Assembly: GCA_030631385.1 (NCBI GenBank)
Contig: DAOVLG010000054.1
Location: 1-8,334 of the forward strand
Length of the DNA: 8,334 nt
Source of the DNA: Candidatus Coatesiibacteriota bacterium
Lineage (GTDB): Bacteria; RBG-13-66-14
Direction: 5' to 3'
The translations under genes and the position numbers were made by a program. A model generated the notes under the pieces. It saw only the letters and a list, made by a program, of their open reading frames with translations, was not told the origin of the DNA and made no database searches. This document shows, piece after piece, positions 1 through 5,414 of the stretch (position 1 is the stretch's first letter; each line of letters starts with the position of its first letter).

Positions 1-868
1 CCAGGGCGGCCCCGTCCTTCAACAGGGCGTGGGAGCCGCGGGCGCCGACGTTGATCGCGTTGCCGGGGCAGGACAAGACCTCGCGTCCCAGCTCGGCGGC
101 GAAGCCGGCGGTGATGAGCGCGCCGGATTTCTGGGGCGCCTCGACCACCACGGTGCCCAATCCGAGGGCGGCGATCAACCGGTTGCGCCTCGGGAAGTTC
201 TGCGCTTCGGGAGGCGTGCCCATGGGGAACTCGCTGATGAGGGCGCCGTCGGCGATTATCTTTTCGTAGGCCGAACGTTCGTTCGCCGGGTAGACCAGGT
301 CCACCCCGCAGCCCAGCACCCCGATGGAACGCCCCCCGGCGCCTATCGCCGCCAGTTGGGAGGTGAGGTCTATCCCGGTGGCGCAGCCAGAGACCACGGT
401 CATCCCCGCCCGGGCCAGCCCCCCGCCAAGCTTGCGCGCCAGCCCCCGGCCGTAGGGGCTCGGTGTGCGCGTCCCCACGACGGACACCGCCAGGCGGTCC
501 TCCCGAAGGTACTCCCCGCGCATGTACAGGACCGACGGCGGGTCGGGTAAATCCTTCAAGGGAGAGGGGTACTCGGGGTCGTCGAGAAGACAGAGCGTCA
601 GGTCGGGGAGTTCGCGCATCGCGGCGAGCTCCCGTTCCAGGTGCTTTTGGTGGTCGGTGCCCCGGGCGGCCACGATGTTACCGGCACGGACATCGCCGAT
701 CCCGTGGATCTGAACCAGCCGCCCGTGCGGCGCCGCCAGGGCCTCCCGCGCCGAGCCCAGACGCTCCACCAGACGGCGGAAGTGAACCGGCCCCACCTCG
801 GGAACCAGGTTCAGGCTGATCCAGGCCGCCACCTCGGAATCGGGAGTTATTTTAGAGGGATCATGCAC
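1..868 (-). CDS. dprA: DNA processing protein DprA (Smf), C-terminus beyond the window
   Basis: DprA binds incoming single-stranded DNA and loads RecA on it during natural transformation; it is a cytoplasmic protein. I translated this frame by hand: 289 codons are open from a GTG at 868 to the left edge, and an in-frame TAG directly precedes the GTG, so no longer start exists. Residues 20-70 form the N-terminal helical/HhH-like part (LVPEVGP, then IHGIG). The Rossmann-like DprA core follows: VGTRTPSPYG (131-140), SGCATGID (160-167), VLGCGVDLVYP (184-194), SEFPMG (212-217), NFPRRNRLIAAL (224-235), SGALITA (248-254) and a CPG turn (267-269). Full DprA proteins are longer, so the C-terminal end, often a winged helix, is outside the window. 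No good Shine-Dalgarno precedes the GTG. It lies 181 nt downstream of the restriction-modification gene in the same direction. A small oddity is LTSQ after GID, where most members have an AAAH-like run. Identification is very safe; the GTG start is likely but not certain. Confidence 0.95.
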   Translation of the reverse strand, partial: MHDPSKITPDSEVAAWISLNLVPEVGPVHFRRLVERLGSAREALAAPHGRLVQIHGIGDVRAGNIVAARGTDHQKHLERELAAMRELPDLTLCLLDDPEYPSPLKDLPDPPSVLYMRGEYLREDRLAVSVVGTRTPSPYGRGLARKLGGGLARAGMTVVSGCATGIDLTSQLAAIGAGGRSIGVLGCGVDLVYPANERSAYEKIIADGALISEFPMGTPPEAQNFPRRNRLIAALGLGTVVVEAPQKSGALITAGFAAELGREVLSCPGNAINVGARGSHALLKDGAAL

Positions 869-937
869 CTATTGCCCAATCTTGAGACAAGGGGGTAACC
901 GCATGTTCAACTGAGACTGTTGTATAAAAGGGTTCTT

Positions 938-993
938 CGTAGGGGCAGCCCTCTGCGGTCGCCCGCGGGCGGGGACGGAGCCCCGCCCCTACG
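938..993. repeat. Palindromic intergenic element with 9-bp inverted ends
   Basis: A 56-bp element is bounded by the perfect inverted repeats CGTAGGGGC (938-946) and GCCCCTACG (985-993). Inside is a second hairpin, GGCGGGG (968-974) pairing with CCCCGCC (981-987) over a 6-nt loop. Its left half carries a core, CCCTCTGCGGTCGCCC, that recurs in altered form in the spacer at 6985-7404. It lies between the restriction-modification gene and dprA and contains no open frame of note. It could be a REP-like or MITE-like sequence, or simply an RNA hairpin in the transcript. Confidence 0.7.
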
Positions 994-1013
994 GGGCGAA
1001 TTGTAGTTTTTTT

Positions 1014-1040
1014 CGTAGGGCGGGGTTTCCTAACCCCGCC
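1014..1040. repeat. GC-rich hairpin element just after the restriction gene
   Basis: A CGTAGG head is followed by a perfect 9-bp stem, GGCGGGGTT (1019-1027) and AACCCCGCC (1032-1040), around the loop TCCT. It begins 9 nt beyond the stop codon of the restriction-modification gene. Read in that gene's direction the stem is followed by CTACGAAAAAAA, so there is no U-tract and it is not a standard intrinsic terminator; it may stabilise the 3' end of the mRNA. The same design occurs in opposite orientation at 7191-7216. Confidence 0.65.
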
Positions 1041-1049
1041 GCATGATGG

Positions 1050-3917
1050 TTAACGGCTCGTCGCCTCCTCGACGATGGCGATCTCATCATCCGTCAGGTC
1101 GTAGAGTTCGTACACCAGCTTATCAATCTCGCGATCGGTGTAGTCTATGCGGCGCTCTAACGCTTCCTGGGCGGTTTGGCTGAGCTTCTTTTTGTTAAGT
1201 TCCTTGTTCAGCTTCAACATCCGCTCCACCAGCTCCACCATCCGGTCGTGCATCTTCTTTTCTTCAGGCTTGGAGAAGTCAATGGTCCAGATGGGAAGTT
1301 GCTTGATTACGCTTGGTTTAACCTCAGCAAATACTTTACTCGACTGTGGATTGCTAAGCTTATAAACAAAGGCCATGAGTTTTGAATTGAGTACCCCAAG
1401 TAGGAATTTAAGATTTATTTTTTCCGAATGAATGATGAATACCGAGTTTTGGCAGTAGTAGCCTTCTTCATCGTAACAAGCTTTAAGGGTATCACTCGTT
1501 TGACGCAACAATATCTTAGGTTGTAGGATCAATTCTTCATCAGATGGATACATTAGCCATTCTCCATATTTGATAAACAGGTTGCCGGGGAAGGAAATAG
1601 TATAACGATTGACGTTGGTGCCCACTAAAAGAGGTTTCCATTCTTTCCCTCTTGGTTTGGTTGAATGATAAACCCTCTTTTCTAACATCTCCCGCGTCTG
1701 TGGTGGCTTACCATAACCGACTTGGTAAGGTTTTATTCCCCAAATAATTGAGCAGTTCATATCGAAAGGGGTAGACTCTTTGTTCAACTTCTTAATTATC
1801 TTTTGTTTGTTTTCATCTAAGTCAACAATGACCCTGCAATATTTATCATCCTGCCAAATACGTTTGTCAAGCAAATGGTCAACAATGACTGTCCCTTTGC
1901 GAATTCTGACTGCACGACAGAGTCCTTTAGTTTCTTTCAAGTTGGATAAAATGAGCGTGGAACTTTCTACCGTTGCTTGTTTGAATACCCCGTCGCCATA
2001 ATCAATAATTTCCTCAATCTGAAACGATAGCAATCGAAGTCTAAACTTAGCCGCACTGTTGATAAGTAGCCAAGTATTCGGAACAATACAACCCAAGCGA
2101 CCTTTGTTCTTTAAAAGATGAATTGACTGAGAGATGAAATAGAGATAGCTGTCTTTTGTCTTTGTTGGTACCTGGGGAAATTTCTTTACAAGATACACAC
2201 GTTCTTTAACATCGAATTCCCCACCCCACGGCGGATTACCTATAACCACGTCGAAGCCGCCTTGCTCCATGATCTCGCCGAAGCCGTGGTTCTTGCTGTG
2301 CCAATCAAAGGCGTTGATGCGGCGGGTTTCCTCGGCGTCGAACATATCGGTCTGCGTGCCCTTGCGGTCGTAGAAGTCCGGGCCGATCAGCGAGTTGCCG
2401 CACCGGATGTTGCGCTTGAGCCGGGGCAAAATCTGGAGGTGCGAAGGAAAGTGCACCTCGCCCTCAAGCAGCTTGATGTAAAGCGACATCATGGTAATCT
2501 CCACCGCCTGCGGGTCAATGTCCACCCCGTGGATGTTGTTCTCGAGTATGCGCGCCTTCTCCGCGGCGGTGAGCTCCAGTTTGCCGTCAACGTTGGTAAA
2601 ATAGGGTAAATCCTCTGCCCCTATCATTCGCGTCTGCTTGACCTTGCCTTCCTTAAACTGCCGTTCATAGTAATCAAGATGCCAGCCGAGAAGTATCTGG
2701 TATGCGGCCAGAAGGAACGAACCGGAGCCACACGCCGGGTCGAGTATGCGCAGCTTGGATACATCATCCGGTGTCAAGTCCGCCGGTTCCAGAAGCTTGC
2801 CCAGGGTGTTTTTGACGATGTAGTCCACGATGTAGGCCGGGGTGTAGTATACCCCGCCCGCCTTGCGCACCTCGGGCTTTTCCTCAAGCTTCGCCCGCTT
2901 GGCGGTAACGTGCAGGGTCTTACCCAGGTAGCGCTCGTAGATGGTGCCCAGGATTTCGACACCGATCCAGTCGAACCTGTAGGGTGATTCGGGAAAGTAA
3001 AGGTTTTCAACGATGTTCGCCAGCAGGTCGGAGTCCAGCGGGTATATCTCGCAAGGATGCGGTTGTAGAATCTCGCCGTTGAACCGCCTGTTCTGCCTGT
3101 GAAAGAAGGGAGCCAGATGGTCTCTCATCAGGTCGCGGCGCTTGCCTTCGAGCCTCCAGTAGCGGACAAGCTCCTCCATGGAACGCTCGGACAATATGCT
3201 GCGGTCTTCACAGATTCGTATGAAAACCAGCCGGTCGAGCAGGCGCTGAACAACCTCGTTGAGAACGTATGTATCGAGGGCGGGGGTATGCTTCTTGTAT
3301 GATTTAGCAAGCTCCTCCCGCCATTTGGTAAGCAGTTTCAGAAAAGCCTCATCAACCGTGGTGCGCAGGTGCTTGGATTCTTTGTCACGTAGCAGGAGCT
3401 TTTCGAGCGACCCCGCTTCAACCTCGTCGCGACTGAGCTGGGCCAACTTGTCCAGATTGTCGGAATACTCATCGAATCGCAATGACCAGATAAGCCCCCG
3501 CTCCGGCGCGTGCTGGTCAGGTTCGAGAGTGGCATCGTAGAGCTTGAACTCCTCGAAATCGGTAAGGGCGACTATAAACACCGAGGATGAGTGCCAGGCG
3601 TAGGACTTGGCCTGCATGATGTGCTTGACGTTGTCCAGGCTCTCGGCGGGTCTCTTAGCTTCTATAAAGAGCTTTGTCTGGCCCGCAATGCGGAGTGCGT
3701 AGTCGGGAATTCCGCTGGTTTCCCCTTCTTCAACTAATACCTCTCGCATGTTGGGTTGCAGGCTTTGTCTATTTTGAACATCCCACCCCAGTGCCTCTAA
3801 AAACGGTGAAATAAACTCCTTGCGCACGGCGGCCTCGTTGTATTCGGGTGAGCGGTAATAACTGAGGTCGTGTGTGAAAAGCTCGACAAGCCTTCTTATC
3901 TCTTTTTCGTTAACCAT
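1050..3917 (-). CDS. Single-chain restriction-modification enzyme, type IIG-like (nuclease, N6-adenine methyltransferase, target recognition)
   Basis: This 955-residue protein appears to cut unmodified foreign DNA and methylate adenine at its own sites within one polypeptide. Residues about 25-130 resemble the HsdR N-terminal nuclease fold, with a PD-(D/E)xK set: PD at 71-72, then EAK at 86-88. A helical linker follows. The methyltransferase has a VYYTP motif (356-360), the S-adenosylmethionine motif DPACGSGS (393-400), HGVDIDP (463-469) and the adenine-methylase catalytic motif NPPW (561-564). Residues about 720-880 look like a TaqI-C/Eco57I-type target-recognition region, and 885-945 are charged helices. 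The ATG overlaps the end of the PIN-TRAM gene by 8 nt (ATGGTTAA). A GGGGGAG run lies only one base before the ATG, too close for ideal initiation, so translational coupling is likely. No separate methylase or specificity gene is adjacent. GC drops abruptly after NPPW and recovers near the C-terminus, as if the specificity part had been exchanged. The family call is strong; the recognition site cannot be read from sequence, and a BREX-type PglX is less likely because of the N-terminal nuclease and the lack of BREX partners. Confidence 0.9.
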   Translation of the reverse strand: MVNEKEIRRLVELFTHDLSYYRSPEYNEAAVRKEFISPFLEALGWDVQNRQSLQPNMREVLVEEGETSGIPDYALRIAGQTKLFIEAKRPAESLDNVKHIMQAKSYAWHSSSVFIVALTDFEEFKLYDATLEPDQHAPERGLIWSLRFDEYSDNLDKLAQLSRDEVEAGSLEKLLLRDKESKHLRTTVDEAFLKLLTKWREELAKSYKKHTPALDTYVLNEVVQRLLDRLVFIRICEDRSILSERSMEELVRYWRLEGKRRDLMRDHLAPFFHRQNRRFNGEILQPHPCEIYPLDSDLLANIVENLYFPESPYRFDWIGVEILGTIYERYLGKTLHVTAKRAKLEEKPEVRKAGGVYYTPAYIVDYIVKNTLGKLLEPADLTPDDVSKLRILDPACGSGSFLLAAYQILLGWHLDYYERQFKEGKVKQTRMIGAEDLPYFTNVDGKLELTAAEKARILENNIHGVDIDPQAVEITMMSLYIKLLEGEVHFPSHLQILPRLKRNIRCGNSLIGPDFYDRKGTQTDMFDAEETRRINAFDWHSKNHGFGEIMEQGGFDVVIGNPPWGGEFDVKERVYLVKKFPQVPTKTKDSYLYFISQSIHLLKNKGRLGCIVPNTWLLINSAAKFRLRLLSFQIEEIIDYGDGVFKQATVESSTLILSNLKETKGLCRAVRIRKGTVIVDHLLDKRIWQDDKYCRVIVDLDENKQKIIKKLNKESTPFDMNCSIIWGIKPYQVGYGKPPQTREMLEKRVYHSTKPRGKEWKPLLVGTNVNRYTISFPGNLFIKYGEWLMYPSDEELILQPKILLRQTSDTLKACYDEEGYYCQNSVFIIHSEKINLKFLLGVLNSKLMAFVYKLSNPQSSKVFAEVKPSVIKQLPIWTIDFSKPEEKKMHDRMVELVERMLKLNKELNKKKLSQTAQEALERRIDYTDREIDKLVYELYDLTDDEIAIVEEATSR

Positions 3918-4899
3918 ACTCCCCCAGCTTGGCGAAGATCATCCGGCCGGCGGAGGTCTGCAGGTGGCTGGTCACCATGACCTCGACCTCTTGGCCGATG
4001 CGGTCCCGACCCCGGTCCACCACCACCATGGTGCCGTCCTCGAGGTATCCCACCGCCTGGCCCGGTTCGGTGCCCTCCTTCAGGAGCTTGACCCTCATCC
4101 TCTCCCCGGCCAGATACACCGGCTTCAGGGCGTTGGCCAGCTCGTTGATGTTGAGGACCCTGACCCCCTGAAGCTCGGCCACCTTGTTCAGGTTGAAGTC
4201 GTTGGTGAGGATCTTGGCGCCCTTGGCCATGGCGAGCTTCACCAGTTTCGAGTCCACCTCGGTGAGCTCGGGGAAATCGGTGCTCTCGATCTGGATCTGC
4301 TCGCCCAGCCTCTTCTGCATGTCGTTGAGGATATCCAGACCGCGGCGGCCCCGGTTACGTTTGAGGGTGTCGGAGGAGTCGGCGATGAGCTGGAGCTCCT
4401 TGAGCACGAACTTGGGAATCAGGAGCGTCCCCTCGAGGAAGCCCGCCGCGCAGATGTCGGCGATGCGTCCGTCAATGATGACGCTCGTGTCCAGGATTTT
4501 CCTCTCCGAGGCGGCCCCCTCGCCCGCGGGGAGGTCGGCCCTTTTAAACCAGTTCGGCGGGAACTTGCGGATCGCCAGGGTCGTGCCCAGGTAGCCGAAG
4601 AGCACCATGGCACCCAGGGAAAGGGTGTAGCGGATGGCGGGGTAGTCGGAGACGATGGCGATCTGAGAGACGATGGCCGCCATGATGAGCCCGAGGAGGA
4701 GACCGATGGTCCCGGCGATCACCTGGCGGTTGGTTCGGCGCGAGAGCCAGATCTCCAGGGCCACGAAGATGACGGCCGCCCCCACGCCGACGGCGGCGCC
4801 GATCAGGTAGGCGAAGGGGGTGTCGGGAAAGAAGTTGTGGGTGAGAAAGCTGGCGATACCGCCCATGAAGGCGATAATGCCGATGCGGATGAGCAGCAT
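3910..4899 (-). CDS. PIN-TRAM domain integral membrane protein (YacL-like)
   Basis: This 329-residue protein matches the YacL family: an N-terminal membrane part, a PIN nuclease domain and a TRAM RNA-binding domain. Four hydrophobic segments lie at about 3-20, 28-52, 60-84 and 92-111. The PIN domain (about 133-255) shows the acidic residues expected to hold a metal: D137 in ILDTSVIIDGR, E169 in VLKELQ, D216 in TEVDSKL and D234 in ILTNDFN. The C-terminal 60 residues (VYLAGERMRVKLL, later GTMVVVDRGRD) fit a TRAM fold. The family is inferred to be a membrane-anchored RNase, with poorly defined substrates. The ATG at 4899 has a GAGG Shine-Dalgarno seven bases upstream. Only 36 nt separate it from the upstream tRNA-Arg, with no visible terminator or promoter between, so it is probably transcribed with the tRNAs. 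In Bacillus yacL is followed by ispD and ispF; here a restriction-modification gene takes that place, overlapping the stop by 8 nt. Confidence 0.92.
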   Translation of the reverse strand: MLLIRIGIIAFMGGIASFLTHNFFPDTPFAYLIGAAVGVGAAVIFVALEIWLSRRTNRQVIAGTIGLLLGLIMAAIVSQIAIVSDYPAIRYTLSLGAMVLFGYLGTTLAIRKFPPNWFKRADLPAGEGAASERKILDTSVIIDGRIADICAAGFLEGTLLIPKFVLKELQLIADSSDTLKRNRGRRGLDILNDMQKRLGEQIQIESTDFPELTEVDSKLVKLAMAKGAKILTNDFNLNKVAELQGVRVLNINELANALKPVYLAGERMRVKLLKEGTEPGQAVGYLEDGTMVVVDRGRDRIGQEVEVMVTSHLQTSAGRMIFAKLGEYG

Positions 4900-4935
4900 G
4901 TCGGTGCCTCGGGTCTGTGGGGAGGTGACCTTTGA

Positions 4936-5011
4936 TGGCGCGCCAGAGAGGGATCGAACCTCTGACCTACGGTTCCGGAGACCGTCGCTCTATCCCCTGA
5001 GCTACTGGCGC
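4936..5011 (-). tRNA. tRNA-Arg, anticodon CCG
   Basis: Read on the minus strand this folds as a standard 76-nt tRNA. The acceptor stem GCGCCAG pairs perfectly with CTGGCGC, the D arm contains GCTCAGGGGATAGAGC, and the T arm is AGAGG-TTCGATC-CCTCT. The anticodon stem ACGGT/ACCGT closes the loop CTCCGGA, giving anticodon CCG, which reads the arginine codon CGG. The discriminator base is G and the 3' CCA is encoded (4936-4938). It is the downstream member of a tandem tRNA-Arg pair and sits 36 nt before the PIN-TRAM start codon. Confidence 0.97.
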
Positions 5012-5116
5012 ATCCGTGGGGAGCCCGTCGGAACGTGTCCGTCCGCGTTTCCCGGTCGTCCTCCCGGGTGGGATCACCAGCGGGACCGAAGGCCTAAAAA
5101 AGGCCGCCCGCCACCT
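5012..5116 (-). other. Spacer between the two tRNA-Arg genes
   Basis: This 105-nt GC-rich spacer has no open frame and no recognisable promoter on the minus strand, so the CCG tRNA probably depends on the promoter upstream of the UCU tRNA. On the minus strand it contains a short T6 run within GGCCTTTTTTAGGCC, about 10 nt beyond the upstream tRNA. I see no convincing GC stem directly before the T-run, so I do not call a terminator, although partial termination there is possible. Confidence 0.4.
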
Positions 5117-5192
5117 TGGCGCGCCCGGGTGGAATCGAACCACCGGCCGGCGGTTTAGAAGACCGCTGCTCTATCCCCTGAGCTACGGGCGC
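5117..5192 (-). tRNA. tRNA-Arg, anticodon UCU
   Basis: The minus strand folds as a complete 76-nt tRNA. The acceptor stem GCGCCCG pairs with CGGGCGC, the D arm is GCTCAGGGGATAGAGC (identical to the neighbouring tRNA), and the T arm is GGTGG-TTCGATT-CCACC. The anticodon stem GCGGT/ACCGC closes the loop CTTCTAA, giving anticodon TCT, which reads the arginine codon AGA. The discriminator base is G and the 3' CCA is encoded (5117-5119). It is the first gene after the minus-strand promoter candidate at 5277-5305, with a leader of about 75-80 nt. Confidence 0.97.
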
Positions 5193-5238
5193 GGCACGGG
5201 TCCCGAGGCCGTTGGGAGTCGTGGGGTTATGTTAGGAG

Positions 5239-5251
5239 TCCGTATTACGGA
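5239..5251. repeat. 13-bp palindrome in the tRNA leader
   Basis: TCCGTA and TACGGA form perfect 6-bp arms around a single central T. The site lies about 20-30 nt downstream of the expected start of the tRNA transcript and upstream of the mature tRNA-Arg(UCU) 5' end. It could be an operator for a dimeric regulator or a processing site; a chance palindrome is also possible. Confidence 0.35.
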
Positions 5252-5276
5252 TTAGCCCCGGAACCAAAGCGCCCAT

Positions 5277-5305
5277 ACTATAACATAGATAGGGCGCTGA
5301 TTAAA
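5277..5305 (-). promoter_or_regulatory. Promoter candidate for the tRNA-Arg / PIN-TRAM / restriction transcript
   Basis: On the minus strand a -10 box TATAGT (5277-5282, 5 of 6 consensus bases) lies 17 nt from a weak -35 box TTTAAT (5300-5305, 3 of 6). This is the only good -10 upstream of the tRNA pair. Perfect 7-bp inverted arms, AGCGCCC (5268-5274) and GGGCGCT (5292-5298), surround the -10 box, so a bound repressor could block RNA polymerase here. The start site is predicted near 5270. Confidence 0.55.
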
Positions 5306-5332
5306 GGTTGCGGACCTTCGCGTCCGGGAACT

Positions 5333-5361
5333 TTTACATCGTAAAAAAAGTAGCATATTAA
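5333..5361 (+). promoter_or_regulatory. Promoter candidate for the secreted beta-propeller gene
   Basis: A -35 box TTTACA (5333-5338, 5 of 6) is followed after 17 nt by TATTAA (5356-5361, 4 of 6), in a locally AT-rich stretch. The predicted start near 5368 gives a leader of about 47 nt to the ATG at 5415. The -35 box overlaps a small palindrome, TTTTAC (5332-5337) and GTAAAA (5341-5346) with an ATC centre. Divergence from the tRNA promoter gives a shared control region of about 220 bp. Confidence 0.5.
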
Positions 5362-5414
5362 TACGCCCGAGGCTTCAACCCTGGCGGTTTACGAACCAAA
5401 AAAGGCGGTTTGCG

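Noticed and set aside
29..898. Several plus-strand open frames in the dprA region
   Set aside because: They are arginine/proline-rich shadows; the minus-strand frame carries all the DprA motifs without interruption.
900..940. A separate minus-strand promoter for dprA (TATACA near 922-927)
   Set aside because: No acceptable -35 box lies 16-18 nt upstream, and the -10 match is only partial.
938..1040. A possible CRISPR array or intrinsic terminator in the spacer upstream of dprA
   Set aside because: Repeats are palindromic, unequal and not separated by regular spacers. Downstream of the restriction gene the hairpins are followed by A-tracts in the direction of transcription, not T-tracts.
1..3917. 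A defence island made of the restriction gene plus dprA
   Set aside because: DprA is a near-universal housekeeping protein, and no other defence gene, integrase or transposase is visible, so co-orientation alone does not make a system.
3874..4935. A 353-codon plus-strand frame opposite the PIN-TRAM gene
   Set aside because: It is His/Gly/Asp-rich without domains and crosses the end of the tRNA region; the minus-strand frame has membrane, PIN and TRAM domains.
5076..5116. A terminator between the two tRNA genes, suggested by a T6 run on the minus strand
   Set aside because: No stable GC stem lies directly before the T-run; the flanking GGCC palindrome contains the T-run itself as its loop.
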